A stretch of 64,000 nt of DNA from RYN-230 sp963711705 (GCA_963711705.1 CAVQFM010000015.1:186001-250000); one strand, 5' to 3'; counted from the first letter of the stretch, positions 36,624-45,723 are shown. Notes: generated by a model not told the origin, from the sequence alone. Numbers and translations: made by a program.

Positions 36624-36786
36624 GCCTGCGGGCTACTGACGCCACCTCCCGGCCCGGTGGAGCGGGGTGCGGCCCGGCTGGGCCGGCCCGCTCATCTGGG
36701 CACTGGCCAGCCGGCTCGCTCGTTCAGCCTGCAGGAGGCGGCCAGCGGACGGGTCCTGCGCGGGCCCGGAAGCTGGACAGTAGATT

Positions 36787-36803
36787 ATGTCGTATTACGA
36801 TAT
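36787..36803. promoter_or_regulatory. Palindromic operator 2 (ATGTCG-TATTA-CGATAT)
   Basis: Matches operator 1 at 14 of 17 positions, with identical half-site CGATAT and the same spacer length, 180 bp away and about 80 bp upstream of the small gene at 36885. The spacing of the pair within one divergent region supports joint control by the MarR protein. Confidence 0.6.
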
Positions 36804-36884
36804 AAGTGGCCGCCAGCCGAGCCAGGCTCCCGCGCCGTGCAGCGATGGGCGGGGAAGCCAGGTGCCGGGGAGGACGTCGGAACC

Positions 36885-37196
36885 ATGAAGCGATACAAGT
36901 ACCAGGCTCTGGTCAGGCTGCTCCCGCAGGCAGGCAGTGACCAGCCTGCGGTGCTGCCGGGCCCGGCCTGCCGGGCGGTGGTCCGGGCCGAGAACCACCA
37001 GACCCACGCCACCCGGCTGTACAGCGCCCTGGTCAATACGATCGAGGACCGGGTGCCGGGCGACCCGCACGTCATCGTGACCGTCACCGTGCTCGGCGAT
37101 GACACGGGCGACTGCCTGGCCGCGGGGGAGGACTTCATCCTGTGGCGCGGCGGCGACATCGGGCAGGGCGTGGTGACCCGCCGGGTGTTCGTCTGA
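36885..37196 (+). CDS. Small uncharacterised protein (103 aa), MarR-linked
   Basis: Starts at ATG 36885 (MKRYKYQALVRLLP) with GGGGAGGA 10 bp upstream. The product is soluble and beta-rich: VIVTVTVLGDD, FILWRGGDIGQGVVTRRVF. This pattern recalls the EF-Tu-like beta-barrel seen in small actinobacterial proteins, where a G-x-VTRR-x-F ending is typical, but no GTPase domain is present. Function unknown. It stands divergent from marR with a shared operator pair, so it is a likely MarR target. Codon bias is normal. Confidence 0.7.
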   Translation: MKRYKYQALVRLLPQAGSDQPAVLPGPACRAVVRAENHQTHATRLYSALVNTIEDRVPGDPHVIVTVTVLGDDTGDCLAAGEDFILWRGGDIGQGVVTRRVFV

Positions 37197-37647
37197 CCCC
37201 GGTGACGGCGGCCGGATTGGCCGGTTGCTGGTGCGGTGCCGGGGTGCGGCCCAGGTCGGCTGAACCGCGCGCGATGGCGCTGCGTGTACCGGTGCCGAGG
37301 TGGCTTCGCAACGTGCGGCGCGACCGCAAGCCGCCCTTTCGTGATGCGCGCAGCCGCCATTAGCATCTGCCGGGTCGGTCACTACCTTGCATGATTGTTT
37401 CGCATTTCTTATGAGAATATTACGGTCCTGGCTGTAACTCGGGCCCGCCTTCCGGCGAGTCCGATCATGATGCGCTCTGACCAGGCAAAACACTCCCATG
37501 TTAAGGCTTTCCTGAACCAGCATGTCCGTAATCTACTTAGTGACAATCCCGACAACGAACAAAAATCTTGATTCTGTATCGGGCGGCTCAGGACAGGACT
37601 ACTGTGATCGCCCGGGAGCGATACCCGATTAATAAGGGAACGGTGTC
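37197..37647. other. Intergenic region upstream of secreted protein gene
   Basis: 451 bp, distinctly AT-richer in its right half (for example GATTAATAAGGG, AACAAAAATCTTGATTC). It should hold the promoter and a fairly long leader of the gene at 37648; the ribosome site AAGGGAA is at about 37635. No RNA family, terminator or coding frame could be supported. Confidence 0.5.
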
Positions 37648-39429
37648 GTGTCGTACCGACGTAGAGTCTTTAATCACAATCGCAGGTTCGAGCCGCGGTC
37701 CCGGGCCCGGCTCCTTGCGGTCGCAGCCGTGGTGGCGGTCGTGGCCGGGGTCGGCGTGGCGATGCTGATCCCGAACGTCCGCAGCGTGTTCGGCGCGAGC
37801 AACGCGGCGAACGTCGCGGCTGGCTGCGCCACGGCGACCGCGGCCACCACCGCCACCGGGACCACCGCGGCCGGTACCGGGGCTGCTGCTACGGCGGCGC
37901 CGACCGCCAGCGCAGCAGCAGCGGCGGCCGTGGCACCCACGCCAACCGGGACCGTGGCCGCGCCACTTGCCACCGCGCCAGCGGCGGCCGCCACGACGGC
38001 TGCTGCCGCGGCGACCAGCCCGGCGACCGCGGCCACCACCACGGCCACGGCCGGCGCCACCGCGGCGGCCACGCCGTGCCCGGCCACCACCGGCACCACG
38101 GCGCCGACCGCGGCGGCCACCGCGACCGCGCCTGCGGCGGCGGCCGCGGCCAACGTGTCCTGCCGCATCGTCGTGCCCGCCAACCCGCTCAGCGCGACCG
38201 GCCTGTCCACCCCGTACCAGCTGGAAGGCCCGCCCGGCATGACGCCGCAGGCCTCCGGCTGCACGATGGCCAACTTCGGGGCGCTCGGTGCGTTCGTGCA
38301 GGCCACGATCCTGAACCCGGCCACCGGCGCGCTGTCGGTCTACGAGCCGCTGGTCATCACGCAGGGCACCCAGCCCGCCGCGGCACCAGTCGTGCCCACG
38401 CTGCCCGCGGGTGCCGTCGTCACCATCGACTTCGGCTTCAACGGCACCAACCTGAGCCAGGTCGGCGCCACCCGACGCGCGCTGGCCCAGGGCCGCTGCG
38501 TTAACGGGCTGAACGGGTCGATTTTCGGTCAGGTGTCGTTCTGCAACGGCACCCAGTTCTTCCGTGCCGCACAAGCCGCTGAGGCGGCGGGCACGCTGAC
38601 CGTGCCCGCGGCCGGGATGGCCACCAAGGCGGCCGGTGTGGCCTGCCCGACCACCCGCAACTTCAACATGATCGACCAGGACCAGAGCGACAACGTGACC
38701 ACGCAGTACCTGCTCGACGCGAATGGTCAGACCGCGCAGGACAACGCCACCAACACGGCGGCGATGGCCAACGCGACCGTGATCAACAACGGCAGTGACA
38801 ACGCGCTGCTCGACGCGTTCCTCGACCCGACGCTCGGCTGCACCCCATACACCGCGCCGGACCTGAGCAACGGCGGCACGCCGGGTACCTCGCAGGCGCT
38901 GGACGAGTTGTCCGCGGCTAAGAACCAGACCGCGCCGATCGCGCTGATCCCGGAGAACGACGAGATGGTCCTGGTGAACAACGCGTTCAGCGTGGCCAAG
39001 ACCAACCTGAACCGGGCCGAGGTCGGGCAGCCCCCGATCTCGGCGGCCAACGACGCGGCCGACAGCCCGGCGAACTACTGCCAGAACATGGTCAACGTAC
39101 AGACCGCGTTCCTACAGGCTAACCAGGCACTGCTGGCTGGCGGCACCTCGCCGGTGCCGGGGGTTGGGGACAACCTGTTCACCTTCATGGCTAACCGGCT
39201 CAGCATGTCGTTTACCAACCTGAACTGCCAGAACTTCGGCCTGACCGACCCGGTGACGGTCACCCTGGACGGGAACGGCGCGGCCACCGCGGCGACGCTC
39301 AACACCGCCCAGCAGACCGCGACCACCGGCACGGCGGCCGGGACTGGCGCGCCCGGCACGAAGATGCCGGGCGCCGGGCACCGCGTCGGCCGCCGGGGCC
39401 ACCGGCGGATGAATCCGTCAGGGATGTAA
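37648..39429 (+). CDS. Secreted/anchored protein of unknown function, paralogue A
   Basis: A 593-aa protein from GTG 37648. A basic N-terminus and membrane helix (LLAVAAVVAVVAGVGVAML) anchor or export it. Residues about 55-165 are almost only Ala, Thr, Gly and Pro. From VSCRIVVPANPLSATGL onward comes a conserved extracytoplasmic domain of about 400 aa with paired Cys, SGCTMANFGALGAFVQAT, LPAGAVVTIDFGFNGTNL, IDQDQSDNVTTQYL and NLFTFMANRLSMSFTNLNC. The gene at 42791 encodes the same domain. No catalytic motif is recognised. A strong terminator follows at 39469. Confidence 0.85.
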   Translation: MSYRRRVFNHNRRFEPRSRARLLAVAAVVAVVAGVGVAMLIPNVRSVFGASNAANVAAGCATATAATTATGTTAAGTGAAATAAPTASAAAAAAVAPTPTGTVAAPLATAPAAAATTAAAAATSPATAATTTATAGATAAATPCPATTGTTAPTAAATATAPAAAAAANVSCRIVVPANPLSATGLSTPYQLEGPPGMTPQASGCTMANFGALGAFVQATILNPATGALSVYEPLVITQGTQPAAAPVVPTLPAGAVVTIDFGFNGTNLSQVGATRRALAQGRCVNGLNGSIFGQVSFCNGTQFFRAAQAAEAAGTLTVPAAGMATKAAGVACPTTRNFNMIDQDQSDNVTTQYLLDANGQTAQDNATNTAAMANATVINNGSDNALLDAFLDPTLGCTPYTAPDLSNGGTPGTSQALDELSAAKNQTAPIALIPENDEMVLVNNAFSVAKTNLNRAEVGQPPISAANDAADSPANYCQNMVNVQTAFLQANQALLAGGTSPVPGVGDNLFTFMANRLSMSFTNLNCQNFGLTDPVTVTLDGNGAATAATLNTAQQTATTGTAAGTGAPGTKMPGAGHRVGRRGHRRMNPSGM

Positions 39430-39468
39430 TCACCGTCGCGGCTATGGCAATCGGGTAACTCTGAGAGG

Positions 39469-39506
39469 TGCGGTGGCCCCACGACCTGGGGCCACCGCAC
39501 TCTTTT
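39469..39506 (+). terminator. Rho-independent terminator
   Basis: Perfect 12-bp stem GTGCGGTGGCCC / GGGCCACCGCAC with an 8-base loop, followed by TCTTTT. Located 40 bp after the stop of the gene at 37648. It separates that gene from the trypsin-fold gene downstream. Confidence 0.9.
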
Positions 39507-39533
39507 AACCGGGCGTCCAGGTGGGAGCGCAGC

Positions 39534-40478
39534 ATGCAAGAGCACAGCAGCAGGCCGGATGAGCCGCAGCCCAGCCAGCCGGACCAGCCTGCCGAGCCGG
39601 TCCAGCCAGTGACCGGCAGCGCCAGCATCACGGGCAACAGTGCGGACGGCACCCCGCAGGACAGTGTGTCCGCCACCGGACCCGGTGACGGGACGGCCGG
39701 GCCGCCGGGAAAGTGGTGGGCCGGGCGCCGCCGGCTGGCCTGGACGGCGGGGGCCGCAGTGGCCGCTACCGTGCTGGCGGGCGCCTCGCTGGCGCTGGCA
39801 GGCGGACTGTCCAGCTCCTCGGCCATCCCCAGCCCGCCCCGGGCCAACAAGATGTTCGTTGAAGACGAGGAGGGGACCGGGGCCGACAGCCAGGCCAACA
39901 TCCTGCAATCAACAGCGCCCGGACTGGTGCACATCGTGTCCGCGCACGGCACGTCGGCCGGGGTGGGCATCGTCTTGACCCGGTCGGGCCTGGTGCTGAC
40001 CAGCGCTCAGGTAGTGCGCGGTGCAGGCCAGGTCCTGGTGCGCGAGGCGCTGTCCGCCCGGTCGTTCGACGCGACCGTGACTGGTTCCGCCCAGGGCCTG
40101 GCGCTGCTCCAGATAAGGGGTGGCTCGGACCTCAAGCCGATCGCGGTCGGGAACTCCGACCGCTTCGCGGTCGGCGCCGCGGTCACCGCGGTCGGCAGCA
40201 TCGGGCTGACCAGGACCTTCACCCTCGATGTCGGCAACATCACCAGCCGGGCGGCGATGGCGGCGGTCAGCGGCCAGCGGCTGACCGGGCTGTTTCAGTC
40301 CACGACGCGGGTGCAGCCGGGCGAGGAGACCGGTGGCCCGCTGGTGAATCTGTCTGGTCAGGTCATCGGGCTCGATGTGGCCGGTGCCGGGAGCGGGCTG
40401 CACCACGTCGGGTTCGCGGTGCCGATCAACGAGGCCCTCACCGTGGCCCGGCAGATCGAGTCGGGCCACGCCGGGTAG
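39534..40478 (+). CDS. Trypsin-like (S1C/DegP-fold) membrane-anchored protein without catalytic triad
   Basis: A 314-aa protein: Pro/Gln-rich cytoplasmic start, one membrane helix (about residues 66-86), then an extracytoplasmic chymotrypsin-fold domain. It aligns motif by motif with DegP-type proteases, but His is Gln159 (VLTSAQVV for VLTNAHVV), Asp is Gly188 (GLALLQI for DLAVLKI) and Ser is Thr266 (GEETGGPLV for GNSGGPLV). All three triad residues are thus lost while the fold core (VGSIGLTRTFTLDVGNITS, GQVIGLDV) is kept. It probably binds peptides or partners rather than cutting them. No PDZ domain. ATG 39534 is chosen for its GGGAG site; a start at 39468 lies inside the terminator. Confidence 0.85.
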   Translation: MQEHSSRPDEPQPSQPDQPAEPVQPVTGSASITGNSADGTPQDSVSATGPGDGTAGPPGKWWAGRRRLAWTAGAAVAATVLAGASLALAGGLSSSSAIPSPPRANKMFVEDEEGTGADSQANILQSTAPGLVHIVSAHGTSAGVGIVLTRSGLVLTSAQVVRGAGQVLVREALSARSFDATVTGSAQGLALLQIRGGSDLKPIAVGNSDRFAVGAAVTAVGSIGLTRTFTLDVGNITSRAAMAAVSGQRLTGLFQSTTRVQPGEETGGPLVNLSGQVIGLDVAGAGSGLHHVGFAVPINEALTVARQIESGHAG

Positions 40479-40527
40479 CTGGCCTGGCCAGAAACCACGA
40501 AGTGAGCGTCCCGTATGGGGGCGCGCG

Positions 40528-41460
40528 TCAGCTGGTGGTCCAGGGCCGGAGCTTGTCCGGGTTGCGGACGGCCCAGATGTGCGTGATGTGGTCGCCTGTG
40601 ATGTCGAACGCGAAGACGGTGACGGTGGTGCCGTTCCGCTGGGCGATCAGGCCCGGCTGGCCGTTCACGGTTCGTTCGAGGATGGCCAGGGCTGGTCCGT
40701 GAGCGGCGAGGTCGGCCAGGTAGCGGGCGACCTGACCGGCGCCCTCGATGGGGTGCAGGGCGGCGGTGGCCTGGCCGCCGCCGTCGGCGGTGATGGTGGC
40801 GCCGGGGTCGAGCAGGGCGACGAGGGCGGCGATGTCCCTGGTTTGCCAGGCGTTCTTGAAGTCGCGGATGATGGCGGCCTGCCGGGCGGTGGGGGCCGCG
40901 GGTGGGTGGGCGGCGCGGATGCGGCGGCGGCCGGAGGAGGCCAGCTGGCGGCAGGCGGCCGGGGTGCGGCCGACGATGCGGGCGATCTCGGTGAACGGAT
41001 AGCCGAACACGTCGTGCAGGATGAACGCGACACGCTCCGCGGGGGTCATCGCTTCGAGCACGACCAGGAACGCCATGGAGACCGACTCGTCGAGGGTGAT
41101 GCGGTCGGCGGGGTCGGCCGGGGTGCCAGGGCGGCTGCCGATCCACTCGGCGGGTTCGGGCAGCGGCTCGGGGATCCACTGGCCGACGTAGCGCTCGCGG
41201 CGGGCGCGGGCCGAGCCGAGCTGGTCGAAGCAGATGCGGCTGGTGACCGTGCTCAGCCAGCCGCCGGGGGAGGCGATGGCGTCGCGCTGGCCCGGGGTCA
41301 GGGCGTACCAGCGGGCGTAGGTCTCCTGGACGGCGTCTTCGGCTTCGGCCAGGGATCCCAGCAGCCGGTAGGCGAGGTTGATCAGCTGCCGCCGCTCGCT
41401 GATGATCGCGGCCAGGCCCGGGTCCGGCTGGCCGGGTCCTGGCCCGGATGGGGTGGTCAT
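40528..41460 (-). CDS. ECF41-type RNA polymerase sigma factor (SigJ-like)
   Basis: A 310-aa sigma-70 factor with regions 2 (LAYRLLGSLAEAEDAVQETYARW) and 4 (AFILHDVFGYPFTEIARIVGRTPAA), followed by a C-terminal SnoaL-like domain. The fused domain carries ADGGGQ and the ending NPDKL, both hallmarks of the ECF41 group, in which this extension acts as a built-in regulator instead of an anti-sigma factor. ATG 41460. It is divergent from an oxidoreductase gene, and ECF41 genes are typically found beside such enzymes that they control. Confidence 0.92.
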   Translation of the reverse strand: MTTPSGPGPGQPDPGLAAIISERRQLINLAYRLLGSLAEAEDAVQETYARWYALTPGQRDAIASPGGWLSTVTSRICFDQLGSARARRERYVGQWIPEPLPEPAEWIGSRPGTPADPADRITLDESVSMAFLVVLEAMTPAERVAFILHDVFGYPFTEIARIVGRTPAACRQLASSGRRRIRAAHPPAAPTARQAAIIRDFKNAWQTRDIAALVALLDPGATITADGGGQATAALHPIEGAGQVARYLADLAAHGPALAILERTVNGQPGLIAQRNGTTVTVFAFDITGDHITHIWAVRNPDKLRPWTTS

Positions 41461-41610
41461 GGCGCGGCTCCCAGTGGTGGCATCGGCCCTCGCACCTCCG
41501 ACGAGACAGCGTGCCCGTTTGTGAGGCCAGCCCGCCGTCTGACATCCGGGCGGGCTGCGTCGTCGGAAGAGTAAGAGACTGAACTGAATTCCACCCGAAA
41601 GAGGACGGCG

Positions 41611-42531
41611 ATGAAAGCCATCCGCACCCACGAGCCAACCGGCATCAGCGGGCTTGTCTTCGAAGACGCGCCCGAGCCCAAGCCGATGATCTGCGAGGTG
41701 CTGGTCAGGGTGGCCGCGTGCGGCATCACGCACAACGAGCTGGACTGGCCCATCTGGACCTGCCGCGCCGGTCATCAGCGGACCTCGGTCATCCCGGGCA
41801 ACGAGGTGTCGGGAGTGGTCGCCGCGCTGGGATTCGGGACCGCCGGGCTCGCCGTCGGCGACGAGGTGTTCGGGCTGGCCGACCAGCTCCGCGACGGGGC
41901 GGCCGCCGAGTATGTCGCCATCGAAGCCCGTAACGTGGCCCGCAAGCCGCAGACCGTCGACCACGTGCACGCCGCGGCCGTGCCGCGGGCCGGCCTGACC
42001 GCGTGGCAGGCCCTGTTTGACCACGGAAAGCTGGCCAAGGGGCAGACCGTGGTCATCCACGGCGCGGGCGGCGCGGTCGGATCGATGGCGGTCCAGCTGG
42101 CCCGCTGGGCGGGCGCCGAGGTGATCGGGACCGGGCGCAGCCACTCCCGGGCGCTGGCCACGGAGCTGGGCGCCGACCGCTACATCGCGCTGGACGCCGA
42201 CCGCCTCGAGGACGTGGCCGGCCAGGCCGACCTGGTCTTCGACACGATCGGCGGTGACGTGCTGGCCGCCTCGGCCGCCCTGCTGCGGCCCGGCGGAACG
42301 CTGATCTCGGTGAAGGCAGCCGCGTCGCTACCCACCACCCGGGACGGCATCAAGACGCTCATCTTCATCCAGGAGTCCAGCCGCGCTCAGCTGACCGAGC
42401 TCGCCCGCCTGGTCAACGAGGGGCACCTGCGCCCCCAAGTCGGCGCGGTGTACCCGCTCGCGCAAGCAGTCAAGGCATACAGCGCGAAGGCAGCCGGCGG
42501 CATCCCCGGCCGGATCGTCCTCCAGCCCTGA
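41611..42531 (+). CDS. NADP-dependent MDR oxidoreductase (quinone oxidoreductase-like)
   Basis: Medium-chain dehydrogenase/reductase of 306 aa. GroES-like N-terminal domain (IPGNEVSGVVAALG), Rossmann domain with VVIHGAGGAVGSMAVQLAR, and VFDTIGGDVLAASAALLRPGG. The structural- and catalytic-zinc Cys residues of alcohol dehydrogenases are lacking, so it belongs to the zinc-independent quinone oxidoreductase group. ATG 41611 follows GAAAGAGGA. Divergent from the ECF41 sigma gene, whose likely target it is; a role in handling reactive carbonyls or quinones is inferred from family. Confidence 0.93.
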   Translation: MKAIRTHEPTGISGLVFEDAPEPKPMICEVLVRVAACGITHNELDWPIWTCRAGHQRTSVIPGNEVSGVVAALGFGTAGLAVGDEVFGLADQLRDGAAAEYVAIEARNVARKPQTVDHVHAAAVPRAGLTAWQALFDHGKLAKGQTVVIHGAGGAVGSMAVQLARWAGAEVIGTGRSHSRALATELGADRYIALDADRLEDVAGQADLVFDTIGGDVLAASAALLRPGGTLISVKAAASLPTTRDGIKTLIFIQESSRAQLTELARLVNEGHLRPQVGAVYPLAQAVKAYSAKAAGGIPGRIVLQP

Positions 42532-42790
42532 CCCAACTTCAACCGCCCAGTTGCGGACAGGTCCCAGGCTATGGCCGAAAGTGGCCGCTCGGTGACCAGC
42601 CGTCGCCGCCGCGTACCGGAAATAGCCCATTACCTGGTACGTAAGAATTACACAATATTTGCCATACCGGGAATCCCTGTGCATGAGCTGACCGTCATAA
42701 CTTCGTAGGGCGTAATTTCACCTCTCACCGCAAGACAGTGGTCTAGCGTGACCGTCTGGGAGCGCCAATAGCGGCATGGAGGTGGATTTG

Positions 42791-44305
42791 ATGCGCAACC
42801 GGCATTGGTCCGCGCCGGGCGCACCCAAGGGCCGGTTCCTGCTGATCGCGGTTCCCCTGGTCATCACGATGGCGGTGGGCCTGGTCATCGGCATCAGGCT
42901 GGTCAGCGAACGGAACGCGAGTTTGCGGCTGTCCGCGCAGGGCGCGGCGCCCGCCAGTGGCATCCCGGCCGCGACCGGGAGTGCGCCGGCCAGCCCGGCC
43001 ACCACCGCCCGTGCGTCCCCCACGGTGCCGGCCACGGCCACGCCAACCCCAGCCGCGGCCAGCGTGAGCTGCGTGCTCATCGTGCCGGCCAACCCGCTGA
43101 CCGCGCCGGGCCTGGCCACGCCGTTCCAGCTGACCGGCCCGGACGGGATGTCGCCCCAGGCGTCCGGCTGCACCATGGCCAATTTCGCCAACCTCGGCGC
43201 GTTCGTGCAGGCCACGATCTTCGATCCGGCCACTGGTGCGCTCAGCACCTATGAGCCGCTGGTCATCACGCAAGGTACCCAGCCCGCCGCGGCACCGGTC
43301 GTGCCCACGCTGCCCGCGGGCGCGGTGGTCACCGTCGACTTCGGGTTCAACGGCACCAACCTGACCCTGCGGGGTGCCACCGCCACCGCGCTGGGCCAGG
43401 CCAGGTGCGTCAACGGTATCCAGGGGTCGATCTTCGGCCAGGTGTCTTTCTGCAACGGGGTGGCGTTCTTCGCCGCGGTCAACAACTCCATCGCCAACGG
43501 CCGCACGACGATCCCGGCCAACGGGACCTCGGCCAAGACCGGGCAGCCCTGCCCGACCACCCGCAGCTTCACCATGATCGACCAGGATCAGAGCGACAAT
43601 GTGACCACCCAGTACCTGCTCAATGGGAATGGCCAGACCGCGCAGGACAACGCCACCAATACGGCGGCGATGGCCAACGCGACCGTGATCAACAACGGCA
43701 GCGACAACGCGCTGCTGAACGGGTTCCTCGATCCCACCCTCGGCTGCACGCCGTTCACCGCGCCCGATCTGTCCAACGCGGGCATACCGGGCACCTCGCA
43801 GGCCCTGGACGAGCTGTTCGCCGCCCGGAACCAGACCGCGCCGATCGCGCTGGTGCCGGAAAACGACCCGATGACGCTGGTCAACGGGGCGTTCAGCCAG
43901 CGCAAGACCAACCGGTACCGGACCAGCGTGGACCAGCCGGTGATCAGGGCGGCGCAGACCGCCGACACGCCCGCCGCCTACTGCCAGAACATGGTCAACG
44001 TGCAGGGCCTGTTCCTGAAGAACAACCAGACGGTGCTGGCCACCGGTACTTCGCCGGTGCCCGCCGTGGGGAACAACCTGTTCACGTTCATGGCCAACCG
44101 GCTGAACATGTCCTTCACCAACCTCAACTGCCGCAGCTTCGGGCTCACCAGCCCGGTGACGGTCACCCTCGACGGGAACGGCGTGGCCACCTCGGCGACC
44201 ATCAACGCCACCCAGCAGGCGGCCGCCTCGATGGCCGGGCCGGCCGCGGCCAACCCGGCCGCACCGGCCACGCCGAAGCGCGGCCAGAACCCAGCCCGGA
44301 TGTGA
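42791..44305 (+). CDS. Secreted/anchored protein of unknown function, paralogue B
   Basis: A 504-aa paralogue of the gene at 37648, sharing the whole extracytoplasmic domain at clearly high identity: ASGCTMANFANLGAFVQAT, LPAGAVVTVDFGFNGTNL, IDQDQSDNVTTQYL, NLFTFMANRLNMSFTNLNC. A single membrane helix (FLLIAVPLVITMAVGLVIGI) near the N-terminus; the Ala/Thr-rich linker is only about 60 residues here. ATG 42791 is preferred over ATG 42776 because GGAGGTG stands 6 bases before it. The C-terminus ends in an Ala/Pro-rich tail (KRGQNPARM). Function unknown. Confidence 0.85.
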   Translation: MRNRHWSAPGAPKGRFLLIAVPLVITMAVGLVIGIRLVSERNASLRLSAQGAAPASGIPAATGSAPASPATTARASPTVPATATPTPAAASVSCVLIVPANPLTAPGLATPFQLTGPDGMSPQASGCTMANFANLGAFVQATIFDPATGALSTYEPLVITQGTQPAAAPVVPTLPAGAVVTVDFGFNGTNLTLRGATATALGQARCVNGIQGSIFGQVSFCNGVAFFAAVNNSIANGRTTIPANGTSAKTGQPCPTTRSFTMIDQDQSDNVTTQYLLNGNGQTAQDNATNTAAMANATVINNGSDNALLNGFLDPTLGCTPFTAPDLSNAGIPGTSQALDELFAARNQTAPIALVPENDPMTLVNGAFSQRKTNRYRTSVDQPVIRAAQTADTPAAYCQNMVNVQGLFLKNNQTVLATGTSPVPAVGNNLFTFMANRLNMSFTNLNCRSFGLTSPVTVTLDGNGVATSATINATQQAAASMAGPAAANPAAPATPKRGQNPARM

Positions 44306-45062
44306 CGGGCGGCGGCAACTTCCAGAACAGCACACTGCTGGCGGGCTGGTGCGGGTGACCGCACCGGTCTCGCCTGGCCTCAACCGGCCGGTGGCGTTGC
44401 GCCCACCGGGAATGGTGTGGGTAGCGGCCATGAACGGACGGCATGCGGCGGCCAGGCCGGGGCCCAGCACGGACCGGCTGATGGCCGGTGTGGTGCTGGC
44501 CCAGATCGTCATTCTCATCACGGTCATCTCGCTGGCCCTGGCGGGCTGACGGCGCTGGCCGCCTGGCTGGCCCAGACGGACCTGGCCGCGGTTCTCCGCA
44601 GGCCTCCGGGGTGCGCGCGCCAGGGTGGCCCGCACGAGCGTCTGAGCGGCTCTCAGCACCGGTGGACGGCGCGGCTGGTGCCTGCGGGCAAAGTGGCACC
44701 GGACGGCGTTTCTCGGGCGTCTGCTCCGTGTCGGCACCGGGCCAGGAGCCCGGGGCGGTGATCACAGCTGCGCCGTCCCTTACAGCTGGTAAGTGTTACG
44801 GCACGTGTTGTCAATTTGTGATCTAGCCCACATTGCTGGTTGCTCAGCCGACACAACTTTTTCAGCAGAAGCGGTTGCAGACCCCTCCCTCGGCTCTGGC
44901 AAGGTAGCGCCGATGGTTCTGAGCGCCCGGCTGAGTCGTTCTCCGGGGCGATAGTTTCTGCGGCCGGTATTTGGCGGGCGAACGGAGCCATGCGCTGCCC
45001 GCTGGCGCAGTGGTCCGCTCTGGAGCGTCCCGCTCTGGGGTTAGGCCGATGGAAGGACAGCC
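44306..45062. other. Long intergenic region before transglycosylase gene
   Basis: 757 bp. The left half includes a possible small membrane-protein gene (see 44430). The right half (about 44780-45050) is a leader-like stretch with several short inverted repeats, for example GCGCTGCCCGCTGGCGCAG. Long structured leaders are frequent before cell-wall hydrolase genes in actinobacteria, but conserved motifs of the c-di-AMP riboswitch were not found. Confidence 0.4.
44430..44549 (+). CDS. Possible small membrane protein (39 aa)
   Basis: MNGRHAAARPGP followed by a single strong membrane helix, LMAGVVLAQIVILITVISLA, ending at a stop. An in-frame GTG upstream (44349) would lengthen it to about 66 aa. 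No ribosome site is convincing and no family is recognised, so this is a tentative call based on hydrophobicity alone. Confidence 0.25.
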   Translation: MNGRHAAARPGPSTDRLMAGVVLAQIVILITVISLALAG

Positions 45063-45723
45063 TTGTCAGAACACCGGCGGCGAAGCCCCGGAAGGCGACG
45101 GGCAGCACGCCGTAATGGCGTATTGTTGCCTGCGGCTGCGACTGCCGTTACTGCGGTTGCCGGGATCGCAATTGCGGGCTATCTGGTGGTCTTCCGTCCT
45201 GGCAATGTGCCTAATTCCGGAGCGGCTATCGCCGCCGCGGCCGTGTCCAGCAGCGGCGCCATGGCCGTCCTGGAGCAGCAGCGCCAGCAGATGATCGTGT
45301 TGTCGGCCGCGTCGCACACGATGCGCGTCATCGGGGCGCCCAAGGTCGCCGCGCAGCCGTCCCAGGCAGCAGGTGGGGGCCGGTGGCGCGGCGGGCGGTG
45401 TGCCAGTGGCCCCACCCGACCCCGGGACCGCGCAGCGCATCGCCTACAACATGCTGTCCTCGTTCGGCTGGGCGCCGAGCACCTATTACAGCTGCCTCAA
45501 TAACATCTACACCCGGGAAAGCGGCTGGCGCTACAACGCCGAGAATGCCAGCGGCGCCTACGGCATTCCGCAGGCCCTGCCGGGCAGCAAGATGGCCACC
45601 GCGGGCGCCGACTGGATGACCAACCCGGCGACGCAGATCAAGTGGGGCCTGGGATATATCCAGACCCGGTATGGCAATCCGTGCAGCGCGTGGTCGTACT
45701 GGGAAGCGCACGGCTACTACTAG
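45063..45723 (+). pseudogene. Secreted lytic transglycosylase-like protein, one frameshift
   Basis: Exported peptidoglycan hydrolase-like protein, about 220 aa after joining frames. TTG 45063 follows GGAAGGA. N-terminal membrane or signal helix (LLPAAATAVTAVAGIAIAGYLVVF), a linker with a Gln-rich helix (VLEQQRQQMIVL), and a C-terminal domain with YTRESGWRYNAENASGAYG, IPQALPGSKMATAG and TQIKWGLGYIQTRYG, typical of small actinobacterial transglycosylase/APF-like proteins; the Glu in TRESGW is the likely catalytic acid. The frame changes near 45370, within the linker. The two Cys (SCLNN, NPCSAW) probably form a disulfide. Confidence 0.82.

Noticed and set aside
37142..37363. Small + strand frame after the 103-aa gene
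   Set aside because: It overlaps the real gene in another frame and is Arg/Gly-rich without a ribosome site.
44780..45062. Possible c-di-AMP (ydaO-type) riboswitch before the transglycosylase gene
   Set aside because: Such switches precede cell-wall hydrolase genes in actinobacteria, but the conserved GGGGTGAA and CAGCTAACC blocks are not found in this leader.
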